DNA of 57,393 nt from Anaerolineaceae bacterium (GTDB taxonomy: Bacteria > Chloroflexota > Anaerolineae > Aggregatilineales > Phototrophicaceae). The notes beneath the pieces were generated by a model, which saw nothing but the letters and a program-made list of their open reading frames with translations, was not told the origin of the DNA and searched no databases. Shown in pieces: positions 48,885 through 57,392 of the stretch (positions are counted from its first letter, which is position 1; each line of letters begins with the position of its first letter). The stretch is from positions 1 through 57,393 of the forward strand of contig REDR01000068.1 in NCBI GenBank assembly GCA_007693385.1. The letters run 5' to 3'. A program made the translations under genes and the position numbers.

Positions 48885-50081
48885 CTATGATTCGTCGTCG
48901 GCGAACCAGACGGTTGTCTCCGGACGGAAGGCCGCCCACGCGAACCAGAAATGCGGCCCGCCGATCTCCATGAATAGCCGCGTGCCTTCTAGCTCGCCCG
49001 CAGTCGCCTGCCCGAATTGATTCCACGCGCTATCGGTCTGCTCGTCGCGCACGACGCCTTCATCGTCCAGATAGAAGTCTAACACCGTGCCATCATCCAG
49101 CAGACGACTATACAGCGCCGCCGTGCCGACATCACGCGAATCGTTGATGCTCGCGCCATCTAACGCGCTGGGTACGCCGCCCTGCCAGATGGCGACCACC
49201 GGCTGATCGGCAATCGTATCATTGACCACGCCGACCTGTGCTAACTCCGCATACGGATAGGCGACGGCGGTATCCATCACCAGCCCGCCGAGAACGTGCG
49301 CCAGCGCTGGCAGGCGCTCATCGACATCACCGTCGAACAGGAACGGGCGCTGACTGCTGTCATAGCCGACATACGGATTCTGCCCATAACTGCGCGTGTA
49401 GCCGGTATCGCGGGTGAGAACCTGCCCATCGGGGTACTGCTCGGCGAAATCCGCGAAGGCGGCCACCACTGACGGCAGGATTTCCAGCACGGTATCGGTA
49501 TAGTAACCGACCAGCCCTTCGCCGGTGATCTGTTGCCACCAGCTTGACGTGCGCGAGTCCCACATGACCAGATCGCTATTGCGGAGCAGACCGGACACGC
49601 CGAAGCGCAACGTATCGCCATCAACCACGCGATCAAACACAATGGCGCTATTGCAGAGCGGGCAATACGTCACCGCTACCGGTTGATCGCCGACGACATC
49701 GTTAACGATCTCGTGCCACGTCAGAATCTCTAGCGGATAGGCGCGGGCGTCGCCGTCGATTTCCAGCGCGATGACCGGCGATTGCGGCTGTAGCGTCTGG
49801 CTCGCTTCGACCACATCGGTGAAGACCGGCTCATCAATCGGCGGGATTCCGTCGCGGCCAACGCCGCCGGAGCGCACCTCATTGAATTCGATATTGCGCT
49901 GGCAGAAATCCGTCTCCGGCCAACCCCTCGTGATCTGCGGACGCGGCCCGTCGAACGGATCATCGCACGTCACGCCATCCTGCGCCTGCGCGGGTGGTGC
50001 CGCACCTGCTATAATGCCGAAAATCGCGGCAAAGATAGCGCCCATCATCAGGCTGAATGTTGCGGAAATTACACGGCTCAT
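48885..50081 (-). CDS. Secreted DUF3179 domain protein
   Basis: A 398-residue exported protein. The signal peptide covers about 1-34 (ending PPAQAQ). The DUF3179 domain (about 95-370) shows PVIALEIDGDARAYPLEILT, WHEIVNDVVGDQPVAVTYCP followed by LCNSAIVFDR, and FGVSGLLRNSDLVMWDSRT. The CPLC pair and His of the WHE motif are the conserved core, perhaps a redox or metal site. Function is not established. GGAG lies 8 bases before the ATG. It is convergent with the biotin carrier gene and divergent from the SGNH hydrolase gene. Confidence 0.88.
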   Translation of the reverse strand: MSRVISATFSLMMGAIFAAIFGIIAGAAPPAQAQDGVTCDDPFDGPRPQITRGWPETDFCQRNIEFNEVRSGGVGRDGIPPIDEPVFTDVVEASQTLQPQSPVIALEIDGDARAYPLEILTWHEIVNDVVGDQPVAVTYCPLCNSAIVFDRVVDGDTLRFGVSGLLRNSDLVMWDSRTSSWWQQITGEGLVGYYTDTVLEILPSVVAAFADFAEQYPDGQVLTRDTGYTRSYGQNPYVGYDSSQRPFLFDGDVDERLPALAHVLGGLVMDTAVAYPYAELAQVGVVNDTIADQPVVAIWQGGVPSALDGASINDSRDVGTAALYSRLLDDGTVLDFYLDDEGVVRDEQTDSAWNQFGQATAGELEGTRLFMEIGGPHFWFAWAAFRPETTVWFADDES

Positions 50082-50177
50082 ATTCGTCGCTCCAAATATC
50101 GGACAGTCGCCATTCCGACGAGAGGCGGGCGCGAGTCCTTACAGATCAAGATGTAAAAAGTTTTCGAGGTGGTCGTC

Positions 50178-51371
50178 ATGATGTGGTTTATCGCTTGGCT
50201 TACGTTGTGGACGGTGGTTAGTCTGCCCGCGACATTTGACGCGGCGGACAATCCGGCGGATGATCCCGCGCCGGATTCCGGCGGGTGGACGCTGTACGCC
50301 GCGCCCGCTTTCGGCGCGGCGGTCATCGCGGATATAGCGGCGGACGCGCCGGTGACGGTCAACGGGCGGGCGGATGTCGGCTATTGGCTGGACGTGAGCG
50401 CGGGCGGGCGCGATGGCTGGGCATACCTGAATGATCTGCCCGCGCCGGACGCCTTCGCGCTGGACGCCTTGCCGGTCACCGGCCAGCAGATCACGATGTT
50501 GGATACCGCCGCCTTCCCGCTTGACGACGCCGACGACGATCTGCTGGCCGCGCTGGATGAGCTGGCGCGGACGCCCGTCCTGCACAACTTCGACTCGCCG
50601 CGTCTGGCGCAGATCATCGCAGAGGGCGACGAACGCGGCAACCGGCGCGGGCTGTTCATCAAAATTGGCGATAGCAACAGCACAACCGGCGATTATCTGC
50701 GCCCGATGGGGATGCGACACGGCGGCTGTCAGTATGGCGCGTTCGACTATCTGCGCGAGACGGTGGCCTATTTCAGCGCCGAATCGCCGTATCCGGAGTT
50801 CCGCAATTCGTTCGACTCGACCAACATCACCGCGCAAAACGGCCTGAACACCTTCGGCCTGTTCGATCCATTCTGGGCGGATAGCGAAGCGTGTCGCGGT
50901 GGCGAGTCGCCGTTGGAATGTGAATATCGGCTATTACAGCCGTCGGTGGCGGTGACCATGATCGGCCTGATGGATTTGGAGCAAATTCCGGTGGAGACAT
51001 ACCGGCGCAATCTGGATCGCGCCGTCGCGTGGTTGGTCGATCATGGCGTGATTCCGGTGTTGATGACGTTCCCCGTCTTGCCGGATTATCCGGAAGCGGG
51101 GGCGCGTTCGCTGTGGCCGAAGTCCATCATGCTCAACGCGGCGATCATCGACATCGCAGAAGACCATCAAGTGCCGTTGATTAACCTGTGGGCGGCGTTC
51201 CAGCCGTTACCGGATTACGGCATCGGGCCAGACCGCACCCACATCCGGCATCAAGTCGGCGCGTTCTGCGATTTCACCGGCGCGGAAGCGCGGGTCGGCG
51301 GTACGTTGCGGAATTTGTTGATCTTGCAGGGGCTGGATCGCCTGCGCGTCGATTGGCTGGCGATCCCGTAG
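50178..51371 (+). CDS. Secreted SGNH/GDSL hydrolase with SH3-like domain
   Basis: A 397-residue exported protein. A signal peptide (about 1-17) is followed by a bacterial SH3-like domain (about 30-90, WTLYAAPAFGAAVIADI and GRDGWAYLNDLP) that may bind cell-wall material. The hydrolase domain has GDSN (164-167, Ser166 nucleophile) and the Asp-His pair in DRTHI (352-356), the block I and block V signatures. An esterase or lipase role on wall or glycan is likely. ATG at 50178 is preceded by GAGG; a GTG 9 bases earlier and an ATG 3 bases later are alternatives. Confidence 0.8.
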   Translation: MMWFIAWLTLWTVVSLPATFDAADNPADDPAPDSGGWTLYAAPAFGAAVIADIAADAPVTVNGRADVGYWLDVSAGGRDGWAYLNDLPAPDAFALDALPVTGQQITMLDTAAFPLDDADDDLLAALDELARTPVLHNFDSPRLAQIIAEGDERGNRRGLFIKIGDSNSTTGDYLRPMGMRHGGCQYGAFDYLRETVAYFSAESPYPEFRNSFDSTNITAQNGLNTFGLFDPFWADSEACRGGESPLECEYRLLQPSVAVTMIGLMDLEQIPVETYRRNLDRAVAWLVDHGVIPVLMTFPVLPDYPEAGARSLWPKSIMLNAAIIDIAEDHQVPLINLWAAFQPLPDYGIGPDRTHIRHQVGAFCDFTGAEARVGGTLRNLLILQGLDRLRVDWLAIP

Positions 51372-51407
51372 AAGAAGCGGCGCGATAGGTTGCGCCCGCG
51401 TGTCGTT

Positions 51408-52070
51408 TTAGCTGTCGGTAGCGTTGGCACGCTCTCCCAGACGGCGCTCGGTGCCGCTTAACAGGCGCTGGATATTATCGCGGAAGCGCCACGCGATCAA
51501 CGCGCCCAGCGACCACACGTACAGGATCACCACCGGATCAAATTGGCGTTGTAGCACAAGGATCGTCATCCATAGCACGGCAATCGTTATCATGGTCAGC
51601 ACCGCCAGCGAGACATAGCGCGTGCGGGCGATGATGAATGCCCCGACGACCACCATGCCCACCCAGATTTGAAGCGGCGCGATCATCAAGAGTGTGCCGA
51701 ACGCGGTAGCCGCCCCCTTACCGCCGCGTATCGTGCCGGTCAATAGCGTGGCGAACAGTGACCAGTTATGGCCGACGATCACCGCGATGCTGGCGACGCT
51801 GGTCGCCGCCGCGATGCTGGCGCTATCATGTTTAATCTGCTGGGCGATCAAGATGGCGGTCATCGCTTTCAGCACGTCAATGAACAGCACGAATAGCCCC
51901 CATCTGTTGCCCAGCGTGCGCGTGACGTTAGTCGCCCCCATGTTGCCACTACCAACCTGAAAGATGTCGATGTTGTGGAACTTTGCCACGATGTAGGCCG
52001 TCGGTATCGAGCCGAACAGATAGCTGATAACAACGATTAGAAGCATGTGTGCGTGATATTGGTCGATCAT
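51408..52070 (-). CDS. plsY: Glycerol-3-phosphate acyltransferase PlsY
   Basis: A 220-residue integral membrane enzyme that makes lysophosphatidic acid from acyl-phosphate. The three PlsY motifs are visible: SYLFGSIPTAYIVAK, GSGNMGATNVTRTLG and GGKGAATAFG, with about six helices. The ATG at 52070 is preferred to an upstream codon since the extra 23 residues are not family-like; an internal ATG 24 bases downstream also fits. AGGGAAAAG lies upstream. It is the first committed step of phospholipid synthesis. Confidence 0.93.
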   Translation of the reverse strand: MIDQYHAHMLLIVVISYLFGSIPTAYIVAKFHNIDIFQVGSGNMGATNVTRTLGNRWGLFVLFIDVLKAMTAILIAQQIKHDSASIAAATSVASIAVIVGHNWSLFATLLTGTIRGGKGAATAFGTLLMIAPLQIWVGMVVVGAFIIARTRYVSLAVLTMITIAVLWMTILVLQRQFDPVVILYVWSLGALIAWRFRDNIQRLLSGTERRLGERANATDS

Positions 52071-52166
52071 CTTTTTCACTTTTCCCTGAATTGTTTCAAC
52101 GCTCTCATGGTACACGATACAACACCATATATCACCCATGTGTTACGCAAGCGGTCAAAATACACA

Positions 52167-52178
52167 CTGAATATTCAG
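52167..52178. promoter_or_regulatory. Palindrome CTGAATATTCAG between divergent genes
   Basis: A perfect 12-bp palindrome in the gap between plsY (minus) and the CAP-LysM gene (plus). It could be a regulator site for either. No second copy was noticed. Confidence 0.35.
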
Positions 52179-52231
52179 ATATGGGCGCTATCGTCGGGAA
52201 AACGTCAGCTAACAGGCGCTCAACGTCATGA

Positions 52232-52237
52232 TACAAT
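52232..52237 (+). promoter_or_regulatory. Possible -10 of a leaderless CAP-LysM transcript
   Basis: TACAAT lies 9 bases before the ATG at 52246, with no Shine-Dalgarno between, which fits a transcript starting at or next to the start codon. No clear -35. Confidence 0.35.
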
Positions 52238-52245
52238 CGGGCACT

Positions 52246-53490
52246 ATGAAACGCTTATGGATTTTGTCATTTATCGTCGTCTTGCTGGCTTCGCTGATGG
52301 CGGCGCCGGTGCGGGCGAACGAACGCGCCGAGTTGCTTGACCGCGTGAATACACTCCGCGCCGGTGTCGGCGTGCATCCGTACACGATGAACGGAGCGCT
52401 GACCGCCGCCGCGCAAAACCATGCCGACTGGATGGTGGCGAGCGGCATCTATAGCCACACGCAAACCGACGGCTCATCGCCAGTCAGCCGCGCCGCCTCT
52501 GCCGGTTATCCGTCGCGCTGGGTGAGCGAAAATTACTACATGGGGCAGATGGCGAACGTCAACTCGGCGATGGACTTCTGGATTAATTCGCCGGTACACT
52601 ATCGCGGCATGACCAATAACCAGTATTACGAAATCGGCATCGCGGCGGCACGCGGCAACGGCCTGACCGCCTACGTGCTGGTCTTTGGCAATCCGAACAC
52701 GTCGCGCTCCGTCGCACCGGCCAGCAATCCGGCGGGCGAATCATCGGGTGGATCGTCCGGCGCGGCGGCATCATCCGGCGGCGGTGGTGCGCCGCCACCG
52801 CCCTCATTCATCATCGGGCGCGATGAGTGGGGCAACTATCTGCACGAAGTACAGGCCGGCCAGACTCTCGGCGAAGTGGTGTTGATGTACGGCTACGGCT
52901 GGGCGGATTTACAGATGTTCCGCGAGATCAACAGCCTGACGGAAGCGGAAGGCCGCCGCCTCGACATCGGTGATCTGGTCAAAGTGCCGCCCGCCGATGG
53001 CACATGGACGCCCGCACCCGGCACGCCGAGTCCGACGCCGTTCGTACCGGCCACCGAGACGCCGATCCCCGAAGAACCGACCATCACGCCGACCATCACG
53101 CCAACTGATAGCGCTCCGTACCAGTTCCCGACGCTGACGCCGGTGATGTTGTTGCCTGACCCCACCGCGACGCCACAGCCGACGGCCACGCATACCGCAT
53201 CCGTGACCGCCACCCCGCCGCAATGGGCGGCCACGACCATGACGCCCTCGCCCACCACCACGACGGACGCGCAAGCGGTAGCCGTCGTCGCCACCACAGA
53301 GCCGGAGGCGGTTGTCGCCGCCCGTCGCTCACCGGAGGAAGAAGCGGCGCAGGCGTCGCCATCCGGCGCGGCGGAGTCGTCATCAGGTGGCGGCCTGCCG
53401 ATGTGGTTGATCGTCGCGGTGCTGGCGCAGGTCGTCGTGTTGATCGCCGCCTCATTGGAATACATACGCCGTCGCCCGAACCCACACTGA
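52246..53490 (+). CDS. Secreted CAP-domain protein with LysM, Thr/Pro stalk and C-terminal anchor
   Basis: A 414-residue surface protein. A signal peptide (about 1-24, ending VRAN) leads to a CAP/SCP domain (about 25-150) with the bacterial pattern AAQNHADWMVASGIYSHTQT, SVSENYY-type Glu and SPVHYRGM His. A LysM domain (about 205-250) begins YLHEVQAGQTLGEVVLMYGY. A long Thr/Pro-rich stalk follows (about 260-370), then a hydrophobic helix (WLIVAVLAQVVVLIAASLEY) and a basic tail. The protein is probably wall-binding and membrane-tethered. The ATG at 52246 lacks a ribosome-binding site. A second ATG 18 bases upstream also lacks one. Confidence 0.85.
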   Translation: MKRLWILSFIVVLLASLMAAPVRANERAELLDRVNTLRAGVGVHPYTMNGALTAAAQNHADWMVASGIYSHTQTDGSSPVSRAASAGYPSRWVSENYYMGQMANVNSAMDFWINSPVHYRGMTNNQYYEIGIAAARGNGLTAYVLVFGNPNTSRSVAPASNPAGESSGGSSGAAASSGGGGAPPPPSFIIGRDEWGNYLHEVQAGQTLGEVVLMYGYGWADLQMFREINSLTEAEGRRLDIGDLVKVPPADGTWTPAPGTPSPTPFVPATETPIPEEPTITPTITPTDSAPYQFPTLTPVMLLPDPTATPQPTATHTASVTATPPQWAATTMTPSPTTTTDAQAVAVVATTEPEAVVAARRSPEEEAAQASPSGAAESSSGGGLPMWLIVAVLAQVVVLIAASLEYIRRRPNPH

Positions 53491-53512
53491 CGCACAGCTT
53501 GCGATGTTGCGC

Positions 53513-53542
53513 TTGTCAGCGTTCGCCCGTCGTGGGTATAAT
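53513..53542 (+). promoter_or_regulatory. Promoter of the 84-aa protein and HEAT gene
   Basis: TTGTCA and TATAAT are 18 bases apart. The leader to the ATG at 53582 would be about 33 bases. Confidence 0.75.
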
Positions 53543-53581
53543 CAGGCGTGTGTATGGCCTGTCACAGAGGAAAAATAAGAC

Positions 53582-53836
53582 ATGGAATTCGCTAATTTTA
53601 TCATGCTCGTCATCACCATCATCGCGCTGATCGTCGTGATTGCGGTGCTATGGTACGGCATTCAGCACGACCCGCACACCTCCATCCGCAGTCCGGAATC
53701 ATCCCGCGCCGCGCAGATGGTACAGAAACAGGCGGAAGCCGCCCGCCGCAAGCTGGCGGAGATGCTTCCCGATACATCAGCGAACGCTGATGATGAGACG
53801 CAAGCCGAAGACTCCGGCAAAAAATCGAAAGAATAG
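53582..53836 (+). CDS. Small single-span membrane protein, unknown
   Basis: An 84-residue protein with one N-terminal helix (about 6-27, FIMLVITIIALIVVIAVLWY) and a soluble charged tail that ends in an acidic/Lys-rich stretch. GAGGAAAAA lies about 10 bases before the ATG. It is followed 48 bases later by the HEAT-repeat gene. Family not recognised. Confidence 0.65.
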   Translation: MEFANFIMLVITIIALIVVIAVLWYGIQHDPHTSIRSPESSRAAQMVQKQAEAARRKLAEMLPDTSANADDETQAEDSGKKSKE

Positions 53837-53884
53837 AGATGTCCGTCCGTCGCTGATGGCGGGTGGATGCTGGGTGAAATTCAA

Positions 53885-54514
53885 ATGACCACGAACGAAC
53901 AGATCGAGAGAGCGCTGGCAGAATTGGAATCCGGCGATGTCGAGCGCCGTGCGGAAGCTATCGCGGTGCTGGGCGATGCCGGTCATCACCCCGCCGCATT
54001 GCCGCTCAGCCGTATGTTGCCCGATGTTGACCCGGGCACGCGCTATTTGATCGTCAAGGCGCTGGGGCAAATCGCCCACTCAGCGACGGTTGAGCCGTTG
54101 CTGGCCGCCATGCGCTATGACGACATCTGGACGCGGGCGGCGGCGACATCGGCGCTCATCAACATCGGCACGCCGCAGGCCGTCGCTGGCTTGATTGATG
54201 CGTTGCGCGACGCCAACAAAGCGGTACGGCGGGCGGCGGCCAAAGCCATCGGCAAGATCGGCGCGACGGATGATGAGCAGAAGCGCGACGTTGTGCGCGG
54301 GCTTTCCGCCGCGTTGCTGGATGTCGATGAAGGCGTGCGCCGTTTCGCGGCGGAGGCGCTAGGGCGCGTCAACGCGACCGGCAAAGTCGATGAACTCACC
54401 GAGACACTGCGCGATGCTAGCGCGGAAGTCCGTATCGCCGCTTTTCGGGCATTGGCGCAGATCGACACGCCGGAAGCACGCTCGGCGGTGCGGCGCTGGG
54501 CGAAAGATCAATAG
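53885..54514 (+). CDS. HEAT-repeat protein
   Basis: A 209-residue helical protein made of about six HEAT/PBS-lyase-type repeats of 30-32 residues, for example AEAIAVLGDAGHHPAALPLS, IVKALGQIAHSATVEPLLAA, AAATSALINIGTPQAVAGLI and RFAAEALGRVNATGKVDELT. Such solenoids act as protein-binding scaffolds; phycobilin lyase activity is not implied since no other phycobiliprotein genes exist here. The ATG at 53885 opens directly into the first repeat; an ATG 18 bases upstream is an alternative. Confidence 0.85.
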   Translation: MTTNEQIERALAELESGDVERRAEAIAVLGDAGHHPAALPLSRMLPDVDPGTRYLIVKALGQIAHSATVEPLLAAMRYDDIWTRAAATSALINIGTPQAVAGLIDALRDANKAVRRAAAKAIGKIGATDDEQKRDVVRGLSAALLDVDEGVRRFAAEALGRVNATGKVDELTETLRDASAEVRIAAFRALAQIDTPEARSAVRRWAKDQ

Positions 54515-54523
54515 AAACCCGGT

Positions 54524-54544
54524 GGTGCGTAGCGTGCTACGCCC
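54524..54544. repeat. Palindromic intergenic repeat, type GTAG
   Basis: GTGCGTAGCGTGCTACGCCC, nearly identical in its core to the copy at 29130. It lies between the HEAT gene and the acetylesterase-like gene. Confidence 0.7.
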
Positions 54545-54579
54545 ACGTTTTTCAAAAAATAGATTATGGAGCGTGAGAG

Positions 54580-55656
54580 ATGGCTCGCTGGAAGATGATA
54601 TTCACCGTTTGTCTGCTGGCTGTGCTGTTCGTGGGCGCAACCCACGCGCAGGAGGAAGAAGGGGAAGCCGTCCCCGAACCATTGCCAACGCTGGCCGACC
54701 TCAGCGCCGATTGGCTCACCATCCCGTTAGAAGGCGAGACGATCTGCTCACGCGGGACGCCGTATCAATTTTTCGCCCGTCGCGGCAACACCAACAACCT
54801 GATGATCTACTTTCAGGGCGGCGGCGCGTGCTGGGATCGCCTGACGTGCGATGTCGGCGGCACGTTCGACGCCACCGTTGACGACGATGAATTGCTGTTC
54901 TATGACGGCATCTTCGACCTGAGCAACCCCGACAACCCGCTAGCCAACTACAGCATGATCTTTGTGCCGTATTGCACCGCCGACATTCACGCCGGTGACG
55001 CGGTGACCGACTACGCATCGAACCTCCGCATCCAGCATAACGGCTATCGCAACGCCGCCACCGTACTAGATTGGGTGTATGAGACGTTCCCGACGCCGAC
55101 GCGGGTTTTCGTTTCCGGCAGTAGCGCCGGAGCGTATGGCGCGATCTATCACGCGCCGTTTATTCTGGCGCAATATCCCAACGCCGACGCGATTGTGCTG
55201 GGTGATGGTGGCGCGGGCGTGACGCCTGTCGGCTGGCCGGTACTGGCTGACGAATGGGACATCTTCGCCAACATGCCGGATTTCATCCCGGCGCTGGCGG
55301 AAGCCGACCCCGGCACGTTCACCGTTAACGTGCTGTATCAAGCGACGGCGGAAGCGTACCCGCAAGCCCGCGTCGCGCAATTCACGCATCACAATGACGA
55401 TGTGCAGGCGCTGTATTTCATGTATAGCTCGCTCGGCTCAACCTTCGCGGATTGGGTGGACGGGATGCGCTCCGCACTCGATGAACTGGAAGCGTTGCCC
55501 AACTTCACCAGCTACATCGGCGCGGGGGACGACCACACCATCCTCGCCCTGCCGGAATTCTATACGCTGGCGGTGGATGATCTGACGTTCCGCGACTGGC
55601 TGATCGCATTGCTCAACGGTCAACAACCGGAGAGCGTCATCTGCACCGATTGCTGA
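54580..55656 (+). CDS. Secreted pectin-acetylesterase-like alpha/beta hydrolase
   Basis: A 358-residue exported hydrolase of the pectinacetylesterase/Notum type. The signal peptide (about 1-23) ends THAQ. The family signature near residue 70 is LMIYFQGGGACWDRLTC with the Cys, and the nucleophile is Ser182 in VSGSSAGAYGA. The Asp/His part of the triad is probably in GAGDDHTILALPEFY near 310. It deacetylates or de-esterifies an extracellular ester; pectin itself is not proven. GGAG lies about 10 bases upstream of the ATG. Confidence 0.85.
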   Translation: MARWKMIFTVCLLAVLFVGATHAQEEEGEAVPEPLPTLADLSADWLTIPLEGETICSRGTPYQFFARRGNTNNLMIYFQGGGACWDRLTCDVGGTFDATVDDDELLFYDGIFDLSNPDNPLANYSMIFVPYCTADIHAGDAVTDYASNLRIQHNGYRNAATVLDWVYETFPTPTRVFVSGSSAGAYGAIYHAPFILAQYPNADAIVLGDGGAGVTPVGWPVLADEWDIFANMPDFIPALAEADPGTFTVNVLYQATAEAYPQARVAQFTHHNDDVQALYFMYSSLGSTFADWVDGMRSALDELEALPNFTSYIGAGDDHTILALPEFYTLAVDDLTFRDWLIALLNGQQPESVICTDC

Positions 55657-55692
55657 GGCCGTCGCGCTAGATCAAGCTGATACGTAGAAACG

Positions 55693-55726
55693 AAAAAGCG
55701 GGACGCGCCGTTGGCGTGTCCCGCTT
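55693..55726 (-). terminator. Rho-independent terminator of the 55-aa gene
   Basis: AAGCGGGACGCGCC and GGCGTGTCCCGCTT form a 14-bp stem (one G-U) with a 3-base loop. On the minus strand it ends in a run of five T. It lies 26 bases past the stop of the small gene and may also end the acetylesterase transcript from the other side. Confidence 0.85.
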
Positions 55727-55752
55727 GCTGATGATGCTTGTCATTCGGTAAA

Positions 55753-55920
55753 CTACGAACGGTTACGCTTTATACGCCCGAACAGTTTGCCGCTCTTCTT
55801 CTCTTCTGCTTCTTCAACAGCGCTGTGATGTACAACGCGGTTGTGCGTGTTGGCTTTACGCTCGAAATCCCGCACGCGGAGCCGATGAAGTTCTAATGCG
55901 ATATACTCATGTGAATACAT
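55753..55920 (-). CDS. Small basic protein, 55 aa, unknown
   Basis: A complete short reading frame starting MYSHEYIALELHRLRVRDFE and ending KKSGKLFGRIKRNRS. It is rich in Arg, Lys, His and Glu, predicted helical, and has no membrane helix. GAGGAG lies 8 bases before the ATG. A -35/-10 pair upstream and a strong terminator downstream frame it, so it is very likely a real monocistronic gene. The charged composition suggests nucleic-acid or ribosome contact, but the function is unknown. Confidence 0.75.
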   Translation of the reverse strand: MYSHEYIALELHRLRVRDFERKANTHNRVVHHSAVEEAEEKKSGKLFGRIKRNRS

Positions 55921-55969
55921 TTTTATACTCCTCGCGCACTACGCTTTGTTTAGCTCACGTTATGTCTAC

Positions 55970-55998
55970 ATCATACAGCAGTTGTGCAACTTTTACAA
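55970..55998 (-). promoter_or_regulatory. Promoter of the 55-aa gene
   Basis: On the minus strand TTGTAA and TATGAT are 17 bases apart. The transcript would begin near 55963, 43 bases before the ATG. The rest of the AT-rich gap up to 56195 shows nothing else certain. Confidence 0.6.
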
Positions 55999-56195
55999 GT
56001 TAAGGCTTGCTGAATTTGTGAGATTAAACAATTCTTAGCCGGAAAATCGCGTTTTTCAGCGACCTCTTATATTGCGGTATTTTTTGCAGTTCGCACAAAT
56101 AGCGGCCATTCACCGGCTTTTAATCGCACGGGGCTAGACTGAAATGCGGTTGAAGTTTCGTTTTAATGTGATGTAAATGTAGATGTGGAGTAGCG

Positions 56196-57392
56196 ATGTT
56201 ACGTTATTTAGCGTTGATGGCGGTGGTGGTATCCGTCGGGATTCTCGGCTGGAGTCTGGTCGATGGCGGCGGCGGTGATGTCGATGCGCGGGCGATGGTG
56301 CAGGCGTTCGACGACGATTTGACGCAATATGCGCGGGCGGTGGAAGCGTGGGACTGGCAATTCCCACGCGATCACGGCGCACATCCCGAATTTCAAACCG
56401 AGTGGTGGTATTACACCGGCAACCTCAAGACCGACGACGGGCGGCATTTTGGCTATCAGTTCACCATCTTCCGGCGGGCGATCAACCCGACGCTGATCGC
56501 TTCGGATTCGGAGTGGCGCACCGGACAGGTTTACATGGCGCATTTCACGCTCAGCGACATTGACGGCGGGCGCTTCCTGCACGATGAACGCTACAGCAGA
56601 GGCGGCGCGGGGCTGGCGGGCGCGACTCCGGTGTATGGGCTGGACGAGAGCGACGGCTATCATGTGTGGCTGGAAGACTGGTTCGTGCGCGGTGAAAACG
56701 CGGACGCCACCCTATTGACCATGCAGGCGGCCAGCACCGCGTATGACGGCACGCCGTTCTCGCTCGATCTCTCTTTGGAGCGCGTGAAGCCGCCCGCGTT
56801 TCAGGGCTATGGCGGCCTGAGTCCGAAGAGCGGCGAAGAAGGCAACGCCAGCCACTACTACACGCTATCGCGCCTGTTGACAGCGGGCACGATCACCATC
56901 GGCGACGAAACCTTCGCGGTGAGTGGGCGCTCGTGGCGCGATCATGAATTCAGCACCAGCGCATTGGGCACTCAGGCGCTCGGCTGGGACTGGTTCGGCT
57001 TGATCTTCGACGACGACCACGAATTGATGATCGGGCAAATTCGGCTGGTAGATGGCGGGCGCGAGACCGCGTTCGGCGGGCTGATGATATATCCGGACGG
57101 TACGACGCGCTATCTACCGGCGGATACGTTCACCATCGAATACACCGCCACATGGGATAGCCCGCACACCGGCGCGACCTATCCGGCGGGCTGGACGATC
57201 ACCATCAACGCCGACGCGCTCGAACGTGATGAAGATTTCACCATCACCGTGACGCCGTTGATGGCCGATCAGGAATTGCATAGCGGCGACATCGCGTACT
57301 GGGAAGGCGCGGTGCGCGTCGAAGGTGCGACGACCGGCTACGGCTACGCGGAATTGACCGGCTACGTGGACGAGATGACCGGACGCTTTTAG
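56196..57392 (+). CDS. CrtC/AttH-like lipocalin-type protein
   Basis: A 398-residue exported or membrane-anchored protein. An N-terminal hydrophobic segment (about 3-23) is followed by the AttH/CrtC double-barrel. Family signatures in order are FPRDHGAHPEFQTEWWYYTG, FGYQFTIFR, a YMAHFTLSDI strand, ASHYYTLSRLLT, and WRDHEFSTSALGTQALGWDW. Some members are carotenoid 1,2-hydratases; others (AttH) have unknown roles. No carotenoid genes are in the window, so the catalytic role is open. GGAG lies about 7 bases before the ATG. The stop is at the last bases of the window, so the gene is complete. Confidence 0.85.
   Translation: MLRYLALMAVVVSVGILGWSLVDGGGGDVDARAMVQAFDDDLTQYARAVEAWDWQFPRDHGAHPEFQTEWWYYTGNLKTDDGRHFGYQFTIFRRAINPTLIASDSEWRTGQVYMAHFTLSDIDGGRFLHDERYSRGGAGLAGATPVYGLDESDGYHVWLEDWFVRGENADATLLTMQAASTAYDGTPFSLDLSLERVKPPAFQGYGGLSPKSGEEGNASHYYTLSRLLTAGTITIGDETFAVSGRSWRDHEFSTSALGTQALGWDWFGLIFDDDHELMIGQIRLVDGGRETAFGGLMIYPDGTTRYLPADTFTIEYTATWDSPHTGATYPAGWTITINADALERDEDFTITVTPLMADQELHSGDIAYWEGAVRVEGATTGYGYAELTGYVDEMTGRF

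Noticed and set aside
53885-54514. Phycobilin lyase
   Set aside because: HEAT repeats of this type are general scaffolds and no phycobiliprotein genes are present.
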